From Porogramme epimiltina (taxonomy: Eukaryota > Basidiomycota > Agaricomycetes > Polyporales > Polyporaceae), in assembly GCA_900155495.1 (NCBI GenBank), contig FTLJ01000921.1, positions 1 to 33,606 on the forward strand: 33,606 bases of DNA, read 5' to 3'. Positions 1 through 10,632 of the stretch are shown piece after piece. Below the pieces are notes generated by a model. That model saw nothing but the letters and a program-made list of their open reading frames with translations. It made no database searches and was not told the origin of the DNA. The first letter of the stretch is position 1. Each line of letters starts with the position of its first letter. The position numbers and the translations under genes are program-made.

Positions 1-42
1 GTGGGTGGGTTGGGAGGTTGGGCAGGGAACGAAGATACGCAC

Positions 43-2152
43 GGGAGCGTGGCTGGTCTCGTGGTCGACGTGCACGAACGCGCGCTCGACGCCTGGGAGG
101 GCTTCTATCTTGTCCTGCAGTCTCTCACCGATGTCGTGCGCCTTCCACAGCGGCGTGTCGGCGTTCATGACGATGTCGAGCTCGACGAAGTAGTCCTGTA
201 TTTTTAACGCACGCGCGGCCACGCACACGCACACGCACACGCGCAAGAGAGCAGACCGCGTCAGCCGATCCCACGTTCCGAGACACAGACGGGCGGTATG
301 AGAAACGACGACGCACAGGACCGCACTGTGGGAAGGGGGCGTCCGGGTCAGTGGACGGGCGCGAGGGGGACGAGGGAGAGGGACGAGCGACTGACGTGGT
401 ACGCTCGCACGGTGTCGATCTTTTCGATCTCGTCGCTGAAGGTGACGGCCTTGTAGATGATGAGCTGGATGAAGTCGTGCGGCGCGGATTTGCCGGCGAG
501 CAGCTGGAACTGGCCCTGGACGGTGTGCCCCCACGAGAGGATCACGCCAGCGGCGATCTAGGGGTGGGGCAAATTAATGGTCATGACACGTAAACGAGGA
601 TCCTGGTGCTGTGTACGCACTATCATGGCTCCTAGGGGGTCCAAGTCTGGTAGGCATTAATCGATCAGTATTGAACGCCATAGAAGCGTCGAATCCGTGC
701 TTACACCAGATGATCTTGCTTCCGCCGGCAGACATTAGAACGCCTGTTGATAAGGAAGCACTATTTAGTGACCGAGAATGCCTTTCTGGGGCGCGAGAGC
801 GCACATACCGAAACCGTTGATCCAGAGGTCGTTCCTGTGGTCCTCCCACAGGACTTGGACCTGGCTGGACCGCTTGCGGAGGTGGAAGCAGTACAGAAAG
901 AGGACAAACTTCACGCCTGACGGAGCGCCAAGTCAGAAGGGGCGAGGGGGCCGCGGACGCGGACGCGGAAGAAGAGGAAGTGGGCTTGGCGCACCCCATG
1001 CTGCGGAGACCTCGATGAGCGAAGCGAGATGAAGCGCGTTCGTCTCGTTGTCGCTCTCGCGGGCGATCATGCTGCGCGCGGATTCTATGAATACGACGAT
1101 GTTGACGGAGCCCATGCTAACGGGCCAGGTGTCAGCCGCGGGAGAGCCTATCTGGGGAGGGGCACCACTGGGACCTACAGGAAGCCTGTGAAGGTTGCGA
1201 AGCTCAGCGCGTGAAGCACGCATGGCGATTGCGCGGGGACGCACCGTAAAGGATGTTGCCGATCGTCTCGAGGCGGGCGCCGCCGACGGGCCACTTGTCC
1301 CTGTCCATGGTCTCCGCCTTCTGGTGGAGCCAGAAGAGCAGGATGTTGCTGCTCATGTCGAATACGGCGTCGATGCCGGTCGAGAGGAGGGACAGCGACT
1401 CGGACGCGATTGCGGCGTACACTGCGGGGAGGGGGGGCGCACGTTTGTGAGTCAAACTGGGCGGCCAAAGAGGGGAGGCGGATCGGCTCACTCTGGAGGA
1501 CGCAGAGGAAGATGTTGGCGAGCAGGCTCGCCCATATCGCGATGCGAACCTAAAAACGCGGACGCGCCAAGTAAGCTCAAGACGTCGACAAAGATAGCTG
1601 CGCGGGGGCAGGAGGAGGGGAAGGGGGGGCTGCGTACCTGGGTGTGCGAGGAGCCCTGCTCGAGCTTGGCGTCCTCGGTGTGCTCGTCCATCGGTTTCAG
1701 TAGCGAGGCAATAAGCTGCAGCCCACAAGCGTCAACAGAGGGCCACTACTGGATCTGATGACGGAGGAATTATTCGGGAAACGCACGTCGTTCTGCTTCT
1801 CGTAGAAGCGCTTGACGTGCTTGCCTCTGCGGCCGCGCTTGAGGCCGTCGAGCTCGCGGCGGGACTTGAAGCCATGGCGGAGCGCGTAGGGATCGAGGTG
1901 GGCGGCGGCGAGGAGGTCGAGGTCGCTGTCAGACGCGCGCTCGAGGTCGGGGCGGAGGAGGGGCTCGGTCCCAGACTGCGGGGGAGGGGAGGGCGCGCAC
2001 GAGATGCGAGATCAGATCCCGGGGCAGGTAGGCGCTGGCCCGAGGGAGCGTACCGAGGAGGAGCCGCCGGGCGTCGCGCAGTCCGAGCCGTCTGCGCGGC
2101 CCCGGGCGGCGAGGTAGTCGAAGTCGGCGTCGTCGAACGCAACGGTGGGCAT
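43..2152 (-). CDS. Mn-type cation diffusion facilitator (CDF), copy A, 3' end outside window
   Basis: Proton-coupled efflux transporter of divalent metal, probably Mn2+, out of the cytosol into an organelle or the outside. Exons (minus): 2152-2054, 1975-1787, 1715-1638, 1549-1492, 1421-1245, 1185-1179, 1116-995, 916-809, 743-705, 646-621, 557-396, 325-317, 195-43. All phases close, giving 409 codons before the edge. The donor at 42 shows that a last tiny exon lies outside. By comparison with copy B it should encode only about six residues. TM2 carries DAVFD and TM5 carries DHRND. Paired DxxxD is the Mn-CDF signature, whereas Zn-CDFs have HxxxD. The cytoplasmic ferredoxin-like C-terminal domain ([18 protein letters not shown]) follows. 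Two exons are microexons of 7 and 9 nt. Codon use is much GC-richer than in copy B. An out-of-frame ATG at 2165 precedes the chosen start, so the N-terminus is less certain. Confidence 0.9.
196..316 (-). repeat. Copy-A-specific intron containing a CA/CG-type microsatellite
   Basis: This intron is absent from the CDF paralogue and holds a short alternating CGTGTG/CGCACA tract (about 216-245 on the plus strand). It is framed by GTGCGT and TACAG. The tract lies between the branch-like CTGAC and the acceptor. Confidence 0.6.
317..325 (-). other. 9-nt microexon of CDF copy A (Cys-Gly-Pro)
   Basis: TGCGGTCCT sits between CCCACAG and GTGCGT. It encodes CGP between RAYH and DYFVE. In copy B the homologous residues SGP are the first nine bases of a 162-nt exon (8854-8693). 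In copy A, 9 + 153 nt make the same 162. Flanking introns are 395-326 (70 nt) and 316-196 (121 nt), each with a CTGAC branch-like site. Confidence 0.8.
1179..1185 (-). other. 7-nt microexon of CDF copy A
   Basis: GCTTCCT is flanked by CTTCACAG upstream and GTAGGT downstream. It joins TAC-G to GC-TTC-CT to C-ATG and so encodes Gly-Phe-Leu across the junctions (ILYGFLMGSVN). Without it the flanking exons are out of frame. Copy B has the same 7-nt exon at 9709-9715. Confidence 0.85.
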
Positions 2153-3623
2153 GTTCTGCGGGCATTATGTGAGCGCGGGGCTAGTTAGGAGACCGGCGTG
2201 TGGGAGCGCGCGGGGACGCGGGCGACAGCGCGGGCGAGAGCCTGAGCCTGCGCCTGAGCGGGGGCGAGGGACAGGGCGGCGGGCGCGGGGCGGGCGGCCC
2301 AGCACAGCGGTAGCATTAAATCACTAACCACGAGATTCTCGATCCACTCTCTCGGGGGTCCGGATTAGGAAAGGCCTGCCGTCGGGTCAGCGTCGTGGCG
2401 CACTCGTCACCCGCACCGTCCGCACTCACCACAGCAGGGCGGCCAGACGTGCGCGGGGGGCGGGCGCAGGCAGCAGACGGGGTCGCGGCGGGGGGTGGGG
2501 TCGCGCTGCTCACCCGTCCCCCCGCCCGCCTGGACTTAAGACCGCTGTCTGGGTTCCTCGGCTGCTGCACGCGAGCGCGTCCGCGAACTCTCCGCCTTCC
2601 CGGTCGCCCCCCTTCTCCGCCCGCATGGAGCCGCCCCGCGCCCCCTCGCAGCGCATTCATCGGACCTCTCCCCCGGTCCTCGCCTCCGCCTTGGATCACG
2701 CCTCGTCCATCTCGACCGCCGCGTCGCTCCCTTCTCAGTTTCTCTCGCCAACCGCCGCACGCGGACCCAATGGAAATCAAAAAACCTGCGCAGTGCGCGC
2801 TCAATCCCCGCCCCCCCACTCCAGCCTCCCGCACGTCTGACGGAATTCAGTCGCGTCCAGCCCCGCTTTACGTGGCAGGCCCGGAATAATACAGCCGTCA
2901 TTGAGTCGGCAGATGTACCACTCGACGGGGGGACTCAACGCCCGCCTTCCTCTTCGCGGGCGAAGTCCCCGACTGTCATATCCACCCCGCCGGGCCTCCC
3001 CCATTGGCCCCGCCACACCCTGGCACCGCGCCCCTTGCGCCTCGTGTACCCGACGCCCCTCTCCCCTTCTTCCCGCCCTTCTGCTCGATAGCACGCCCGC
3101 CCGAAGCCCGTCTGCTCCCTCCTGGCGTTTTGGCGTTATGCTCTACCCCCGGCTCCCGCCCGAAGCAGCCGAGGCAGAATCTCGGCCCTCGCCCAACCTC
3201 CGCCTTCCGTAGCCGCTCGAATCGTCATTGCTCACAAGAACGCCTTCTCCATCTACACGCTGCAGACCGTGGTCTTGCGCACTTGACCGACTGCTGTCGG
3301 GCTCGTCGGAGACCCCGGTCTTCCAGCTACGAACCACGCTAAGCGACGCTTGGCGCGCCCGAAGCACAATGACGACGTAAAGCCATGTCATTGTCCCCCA
3401 AAGGAAGAGAAGGGGGCGTCGTAGAAAGAATACATGCGTACAGATACTACATACAATTCGTGAGCGGAACCGTCCCTTTTTTTTCTGCTGCGTGGCATCC
3501 CCGGGGCCCAGCGCCGATTCTCCGCCTTACGCTGCGCTCTTTCTCCAGTCGTACATCCCGGCATTCCCGCCCGTGACCCCCCCACCCGCCACCGCCGCGT
3601 CGTCGAGCCCCGAGCCGAACGCC
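2153..3623. other. Intergenic: upstream region of CDF-A and 3' flank of the NRAMP gene
   Basis: About 1.5 kb of GC-rich, strand-biased (pyrimidine-rich on the plus strand) sequence. Open frames here are Pro/Arg/Ser-rich and have no recognisable domain, no conserved start and no splice pattern, so I regard them as composition artefacts. It should hold the CDF-A promoter. I could not single out a TATA box or a metal-response element. Confidence 0.5.
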
Positions 3624-6600
3624 TCAAGCTTCGCCCATCGCGAGCCCGACGATGGCGTAAACGTTCGCCGCGACGATGATGAGCCATATGACCGCCCCGA
3701 TGGCGACCATGATCTTCCCGTTCGAGAAGTCGACCGCCCTGAGGCCCGCCGCGCCGCGCTCGGGGTCGGCACCAGCGGCGACCGTGAACGCGACCACGGG
3801 CACGCCAGCGGTCACATCCTCCTCTTCCTTCGGCACGTCCTTCTCCTTCCCGTCCTCGTCCGCCGAGCTCTCCTCGGAGGTCGATGCGGAGGAGCTCGTC
3901 GTCGTCGCCGTCGCCGCCGCGGGCACCTCCTCGTACACGGTCATGATGTGCGGCGAGGACGTGAAGTAGATGAGCGGGAGCGTCACGAACGGGAGCACGA
4001 TCGACAACACGACCTGCGACGCGACGAGGAGCGTGCTGATCCCGTCCCGACCGACCGCAATGGCGACCACCAGCGAGGGGATGATCCCCAGGCACCGCGT
4101 GACGAGGCGCGTCAGCACGGGCTGCAGCGTGGTTTCCGGAGGAATTCGCGAAGGCGAAGACGAAGACGGAGGCGAACGAAGCGGAACCACAGATGGAGCG
4201 CAGGAAAAGGAAATGACCCCGTCAGTGCTCCTGCGAATCGGCGGACGTTGTGGCGGCGGAAGACGCACCGACATCGACCACTGGATGAAGCCCTCGGAGA
4301 CGATCTGCGCCGCGAGCGTCGCAATAATCGACGAGCTCTGCCCCGCGGCGAGAAGTGCGAGCGCGAAGAGCGTCGCGGCGGCTGTAAAACAGATGGCGCG
4401 GTGGCTCGTGCGTCAGCGCCGCAGCTCGCCAGCACGCGTGGTGGAGCGGGAGAAGGGGGTAGGGGTGCGCGTGGAGACACAACGACTGGCTCACCTGCGC
4501 CAAGGCGGTCGCGCAGCAGCGCGTACGCGTCGAAGAGCGTCGCTGGCCCGCCCGGGGTTGCCTCGGACCCAAAGAAGAACACGGCGGCGGCGAGGACGAG
4601 GATCCTGCGTACAGAATGCGACACGAGGAAGAAAAAACCGCGACGGTCAGCTCAAAATTCAGAACCTTAGAACTCGCGAAGCGGGAAGCGGGCCAGCGAT
4701 GCGCCGCCGCCGCCCAGTCCTGTGGGACGGGGCGCGCCGCCCCTCTACCGCTCCAGCGGTACGGTGCACCGCCGACCCGCTCCCGGGCCCACGGTACGGG
4801 CCCCGCCCTCTCGCCGCTGCAGATGGAGAAACGGTTCCTCACAGTGCGTTGATCACCACGGCGAGCCCGAGCAGGCTGACGACCATGTCGATGATGCCGT
4901 GGTACAGGTGCCCGCGGACGAGCGCGATCGGCCGGTTCGTCCAGTCCGCGTGCGACTTGGCCGCGGGCGCGTTCTCGACCGGGCGCACCCTGAACACCTC
5001 CCGCGCGCCCTCCTTGAGCCCCTTCACGCTGAATGTCGGCTTCATGCGGCGCAGGGCCGCGAGCCTGCTCGATCCTTGCTCCGGGACAGGGGCCAGGGCC
5101 GGCGCCGGGAGGTTGGTATCGTTGTCGGTGTCTGTCTCGGTGGCGGACGACGACGCCCCGTCGGACTCGGCCTCGGTCTCGGAGGGCGCAGACTCGGGCG
5201 CGACGCGGTCCTGCGTGGCGAGCGCGGAGCCCAGGAACAGGCTGTGTGGCATGACGGTCGCGCCGATGATTCCAATCGCTGCGTGCGGAGAGCGGGCGCG
5301 GTCAGCCGGGCGTGGGTGCGCGTGGGAGGGCGAGGAGGGGGGAGAGGGGCGGGTGACGCACACGTGTAGAGCCCCCCGGCCTGGAAGAGCGCCTTGGAGG
5401 GCACGAAGCCGTCGAAGGCGGCGGCCCAGACGACTTCCGTCTTGGAGATGATGACCGCCATGCAGACCAGGACGGTGAAGACCTGCGTGGAAGGCGCCGC
5501 AGGCGCGCGCGCGCGTCAGTCATACGTAAGTAAAATGAAAGGGGCCCATTCAGTCGGCAGCGCGCGCGCGCTCTCTGTCGCCAGTATCAGAGTTCGGTTG
5601 GTCGCCGCACCCGGCGGGGGGGGGGGGACGTCGCGTACTGCGAGCGAAGTCTGCACCCGGCATCCAAACGGAGAGCCCGGGTGGTAGTGGTGCGCGACCG
5701 AGAGCGTACGCGGGGCGCGCGCAGCCAGGACCACGGCGGCTCGGAACTCACCAGGGCAGCGATACCCAATTCAAACGCCCGGACGGGGTGCCCGCCGATC
5801 GGGTTGCGCATCGCGAGGAGGAAGAGGACGTCGGCGGTGGTGATGAGCACGCCCACCCACACCTCGAGCTTCGGGAAGAGCATGGAGAGCGCCATCGCCG
5901 AGCCGAGCAGCTCGGCGAGGTCCGTGCTCACGATGGCGATTTCGGAGAGCGCGTAGAGCGGGTAGAGCACCGCCCAGCGGTAGAAGAGCGTGTGCTGCGG
6001 TCGGTCGTGCAGCAGCAGGCGGCAGTGCGCGGCGAGGTCTGCGGGTGGGAGCGCGGCGGGGCGTCGGGTGAGCATCGAGCAAGTGAACAGCGCGCGGCGC
6101 GCGAGGGGCGCGGGACGCACCGAGACCGGTCACGCAGCCGAGGCGCGAGGCGAGGACCTGTGGGGCGGGCGGGATTAACCGCGGCTCGCACGAAGCAATC
6201 GAAGGCGTCCGCCGCGGCGACCCGTGCGCACCTGCATATAGATCGCGAAGAGGCCCGCGAGGAGGACGACGAAGAGCAGCTTGTAGCCGTACTCCGACCC
6301 CGCCTGCAAGTCGACGCCCCAGTTTCCGCTGCAGGTAGTACCCCATTATTTTTCGCCCATTTTTTTCGTGTTTCCCAGAGTTTCCACGGGCGCCGTGCGG
6401 ATGGTCCGTCAGTGTTGAGCTTCTCGAGCAGAGAGAGGGGAAGGGGGGAGACGCCCCACTCACGGGTCAAAGTACGCTACGGCGCACACGATGCCTGCGC
6501 CTGTGTGGCGCACGACGTGCTGCCCGACCGCGCGAGCCGCCTTCCCGACGGACGCGGAGTCGAGCGAGAGCAGCGTCGTCGCGCGCCGCAGGAGCGGAGG

Positions 6601-6810
6601 CGGGCCCCTCGAAGTCGAAGAGTCGCTCGGCGCAGCTCCGGGTCCGAGCCCGGGGCTGCGGTGCTCCCCGGCCGCGCGATTCTCTGCGTCGTGGTCGCAG
6701 CAGACGTGCGGGTTGCTCGTGGCGGCGGCAGGGCCCGGTGTCCGGGGCATGGAGGAAGACGTCGTGGCGGCGGGGGAAGTGGTGGTCCTGGAGGCGGCGG
6801 CGGCGGACAT
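3624..6810 (-). CDS. NRAMP (SMF-type) divalent metal transporter
   Basis: Proton-coupled importer of Mn2+/Fe2+ and related metals in plasma or endosomal membrane. Exons (minus): 6810-6464, 6328-6232, 6157-6121, 6038-5752, 5482-5362, 5278-4843, 4604-4495, 4381-4269, 4121-3624. The total is 2046 nt, 681 residues, with all phases closing. The TM1 metal site DPGN falls at residues 115-118, its Pro codon split by the first intron. The TM6 motif VMPHSLFLGS holds the metal-ligand Met306. GQSSSIIATLAAQIVSEGF follows in a later helix. The helices are typical, but two hydrophilic Ser/Glu/Asp-rich loops are long, one just after TM6 (about residues 320-365) and one near the C-terminus. The start at 6810 (MSAAAASR) was chosen as the first ATG of the frame. 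MPRTPG at 6750 is an alternative. It lies between two Mn-type CDF exporters on the same strand. Confidence 0.95.
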
Positions 6811-8603
6811 CGTTATCGGTGTCCTTGTCGTCGTCGCTGTCGTGGTGTTGGCCAGTGTCGGTGTGCTGGCGGGCCAAAGGTCGAGCGTCGGGTGCGCTCG
6901 GTACGTCGACCCGCCCAACGCGCGCAGGCCTATTTATCGAAGGGGAGGGGGGCGCGGTGCGCCGCCCCCAAGCGAGACGAAGGCGAGGTGCGTCCGGGCG
7001 CGCACATGCCTCCATTCGTCCATTCGACTCGCGGTGGGCGGACACCATTCACGTCCGCCGCCGCACCGCGCCGCGCCCCGCAGGACGCAGCCGACCGCGG
7101 TCGGACGCGGGGACACCGTCGTTCCAGCGCGCTCGGTACTCTGTTTCTCGACCTTCTCAGAATCGGTGTGCAGGATGCTGAATGCTGCTGCGTAGGGCCC
7201 GTACGCGACTCGATCGGCCTGGCGGTTGCGACCGAAGCGGCCTACCACCGCAGAGTGGAGCCGCACGCTCTTGGGAGGCAACCGCGACCGAGCGGGCCCA
7301 TGTGCTCCGTGCGCCATGGGGCTGGAGAAGATCGTCGGTGAGGGCGGGCGAGAGGGGCAGGAAGGGAAGGGGAGGTGGGTGGGGGCGACCTCGGCGGACG
7401 CAGGCGGGCCCGACGGATTGGGATGATTGAGTCGGCGAGTGCGCGATGCGCCCCGCTTGCGGGCTGCGAAGGCGCGAAGTGGCGAAGTGCGATGGCGGGG
7501 GGTTGGGAGGGAGCGGGAGTTTGGTAAAAGGCACGGTAAGCTTCAGAGTGGGCGCACGCGGGCGCGAGGGCCTTGGCGAATGCCGGCGAAGGGGACGAAG
7601 GGGCGGGTTCGGGGGCGTGAACGGTTTGTGCGGGAGAAGACCGGCGTTGCCCATATGCGGGAGGCGCCGCCGCGGCTCGCGGATCCGTGTGTGCTGCGAC
7701 GCGGTCCAGGCGATGATGACGTTCAACGGGGAGCATCCAGAGGGGCGACCCGAGCGAGAGGCCATTGTGGGGCGCGCCTTGTATCCGAGCGAGAGGTGAT
7801 TGCGGTGTTAGTACCGCGGGGCGGAGTGCCGCCGTCCTCCCATCTGGCCAGCTCGACCACCATGAACGTCCGGCAATTCAGATTGTCGGCTCGGGTGCGG
7901 TCAATTGCGTCGGGTCGCGAGCGACAGTCGCACCTGGACCCGCCATTCAGTTATGACGCACAGGTGAAAGCGAATTGGCTCGGCCAATGAGCTCGTCATT
8001 CGGTATCAGGCCGCCGCAGAAGGCAGAAGCTGGGGTCGAAAGCGGGGAGGGAACGTAAGAGTCAAAGTCGGCGGAGACCTGGCATGAGAGAGTGCGCGTA
8101 CGCCCTGTCAACGTCTTAGCGATATGCCAAGGCAGAAGGCGGCGGAGAGGGCGACTCACGGGAACGCTACCGCCCCTGTTGCGAAAGTAGCGGTCAGACC
8201 GGGCTGGATGTGTCGCCAGGCCAAACTTAGATGTACAAAAGGCACGTCTCAAATGCACACGAGTCACACCAGTCGATGGGGACTGTCGGCTATGTCAGTA
8301 ACGGCGCCTTCAAACCGGGGCGTATACTCCTCTCATCACGGCATTGGTTGGTGTAAGTTGCTCAAACTGTTTGGGAGCTGTGAGTAGAAGGAAGCATAGT
8401 AGCATATACAAACCCGTCAAAGGTCCGTGCGTCATTCAAAGCATTACAGGGGGTGTGCCTAGCTCAACAGATTACGACCCTGCGCTCTCAATTCGTCAAC
8501 TCGTTCGTATAGAGATAGCGTGGCGGGTGGCCACTTCTTCGTGTGCGACGAGGCCTCGGCGGCGATAAGAAGCTGGCCGGGCGGGTGTCGCGGCGACCGG
8601 TGA
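6811..8603. other. Intergenic between CDF-B 3' end and NRAMP start
   Basis: About 1.8 kb. The half nearest NRAMP (6.8-7.8 kb) is extremely GC-rich, and the half nearest CDF-B (7.9-8.6 kb) is more balanced. Reading frames on both strands are low-complexity Arg/Pro/Ala/Gly or are broken without splice signals. I see no gene, RNA gene or repeat here apart from the TATA-like site. Confidence 0.5.
6931..6937 (-). promoter_or_regulatory. TATA-like box upstream of the NRAMP gene
   Basis: ATAAATA on the minus strand, about 120 nt upstream of the NRAMP ATG. It is one of the few AT-rich heptamers in a very GC-rich leader. Position and sequence fit a core promoter; no transcription start is known. Confidence 0.35.
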
Positions 8604-10632
8604 CTACATGAACTTGCGATGCTCCTACGCGGGAAGATGCGTGAGCGGGATGATGCTGTGGTCAGCGGCAGAAGTGGTGGCGGCAAACGCACCGGGTAGT
8701 GGGTCGTCTCGTGGTCGACGTGCACGAAGGCACGTCCGACGTTGGGAAGGACTTCTATCTTGTCTTGAAGATTCTGGCTAAGGTCGTGAGCCTTCCAGAG
8801 AGGAGTGTTCGCGTCCATGACCACATCGATTTCTACGTAATAATCCGGGCCGCTCTGCGAAGTTTATGGGGTTAAAAAGGAATCGGCGGTACCGGAGCGC
8901 CGGTAACACGTACATGGTAGGCGCGAACGGTGTCGACCTTCTCGATTTCGTCGCTGAAGGTCATGGCCTTGTAGATGAGGAGCTGGATAAAATCATGCGG
9001 CGCCGACTTTCCGGCGAGGAGTTCGAACTGGTGGTAAATAGTGCGGGTCCACGAGGCGATGACGCCAAACGCGATCTGGCGCGGAGAAACCAAATGAGTA
9101 TCGAAGTCGCTCGCCAAGCAAGTGAATGCGGAAGGCGGGGGAGGCAATAGTTTCCAATGGCAGGGAAGCCGGGCGGACTCACAATGATCGCTCCCATCGG
9201 GTCGAGATCTGCAGGCAGGGGTGTATAAGCCGAGCGAATGGGGCTCGAGTGGGGGCATGAACACTCACACCACTTCAACTTGCTCCCTCCCGCGGACATG
9301 AGCAAACCTGTTCGTCCCCACAGTCGTGAGTGTCGTTGCCGCCAGCGTGCCCTCTGACGCTGCCCGTACTCACCAAAGCTGTTGATGAACAGGTCATTCC
9401 TGTGGTCTTCCCAGAGCATGCGGACCTGGCTAGACGCGCCGCGGTATCCGAAGCAGTAGATGAAGAGGAGCACCTTAACGCCTATGCGTTATCGTGAGTC
9501 GTTGATAACCATCTGTGAAAATTTCTGCGGCTTACCGAGGGCGGCTCCGACCGCAATCAAGGACGGGACGTGGAGCGCATTGGTCTCTTCCTCGCTGTTG
9601 TGCGTGATCAGAGTCCTGGCGGACTCGACGACGACGACCAAGTTGACGGAGCCCATACTGAGGATTGAATTGAGTTCAAAGCGGCGTCTGACAGGCCGAG
9701 AGACTCACAGGAAACCTGGGGGAATACAGTGAGCATCTGAGAGCCGTGAGAGCGGAGAGGGGGTGCTAACCATAGACGATGTTACCGATGGTCTCGAGGC
9801 GGGAGCCACCGACGGGCCACTTGTTGTTATCGAGGGCATCGGCCTTCTTATGGAGCCAGAAGAGGAGGATGTTGCTGCCGATGTCGAAGACGGAGTCGAT
9901 GCCGGTGGCCAGGAGAGAGAGGGAGAGAGACGAGATAGCGGCATACACTGGGCAGAGGGTTAGCGCCGGGGGCGGGGGGCGTCGGGGCGGCGTCGGGCTC
10001 ACTCTGAAGGATGCAGAGGCTCAAATTGGCGAGCAGACTGGCCCAGACGGCGATCTTGACCTGTATGTGACGTGTGATGAGCGAGCTGCGGGGCACGCGG
10101 GGAACGAGCGGCGGTGTCCGCCGCTGCTCGGGCGCGGGCGCGGGCGCAGGTGAGCCTTACCGGGAGGCGGGCGTGCTCTTCCTCTTCACGGGCCTCGCTC
10201 GTGTGCTCGTCCATGGGCTTGAGGAGGTCATCGATGAGCTGCGTACGGCGGCGTTAGCGGGGACAGCAGGGCGGGCGTCGGGGAGAGAGGCGCGCACCGA
10301 GTTCTGGCGACGGTGGTACTGCTCGAGGGGCTTGCCCTTGCGGCGCCTACGGAGCTCGGTGAGCTGGTCATCGGATTTGTAGGCGACGCGAAACTTGAAA
10401 GGGTCCTCTGCGACATCTGCGACATTTTTGGGCCGAGACGCTTTCTCGACGGTGTCGAGGTGCTGCTGGAGATCGGGTACCGTTGTGTCGGACTGCTGGC
10501 GCGAGCCGTCAGTGCGGGGCGCGGGCGCGCGAGGCGGGGGTCAGCGGCGAGGCCACTGGTGCTGACCTCGGAGGACTCCTGGGCGGACGGTCGGCGACGG
10601 GACTCGCCCGAGGACTTTGGGTGTTCTGGCAT
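8604..10632 (-). CDS. Mn-type cation diffusion facilitator (CDF), copy B
   Basis: Full-length paralogue of the CDF at the left edge, with the same predicted role (Mn2+ efflux from the cytosol). Thirteen exons (minus): 10632-10567, 10495-10298, 10238-10161, 10060-10003, 9947-9771, 9715-9709, 9657-9536, 9481-9374, 9307-9269, 9208-9183, 9075-8914, 8854-8693, 8624-8604. The total is 1224 nt, 407 residues. DSVFD in TM2 and DHRND in TM5 give the DxxxD pair. The N-terminal cytosolic region has EDPFKFRVAYKSDDQ and KGKPLEQYHRRQN, typical of the fungal subfamily. The last coding exon is only 21 nt and encodes EHRKFM plus stop, so an unspliced reading would give a false long tail. Nine internal exon lengths equal those of copy A. 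The acceptor of exon 2 could also be 3 nt further on. Confidence 0.93.
9709..9715 (-). other. 7-nt microexon of CDF copy B
   Basis: GTTTCCT sits between CCCCCAG and GTGAGT. It encodes Gly-Phe-Leu across the junctions (IVYGFLMGSVN). Flanking introns are 9770-9716 (55 nt) and 9708-9658 (51 nt). Its place in the protein is identical to the microexon of copy A, so it predates the duplication. Confidence 0.88.

Noticed and set aside
2316..3342. Several 100-170 codon frames on both strands between CDF-A and NRAMP
   Set aside because: Low-complexity Arg/Pro/Gly/Ser translations caused by high GC; none has a motif or a matching second exon.
3388..4095. Minus-strand Arg/Gly/His-rich frame overlapping the last NRAMP exon
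   Set aside because: Shadow of the NRAMP coding frame, which itself has transmembrane helices and proper splice junctions.
8459..8824. Extended C-terminus of CDF-B reading through into SSRSRIFPRR... sequence
   Set aside because: A GTGCGT donor after HYP and an acceptor CGCGTAG before GAGCATCGC give the short EHRKFM tail usual for CDF proteins; the read-through is intron.
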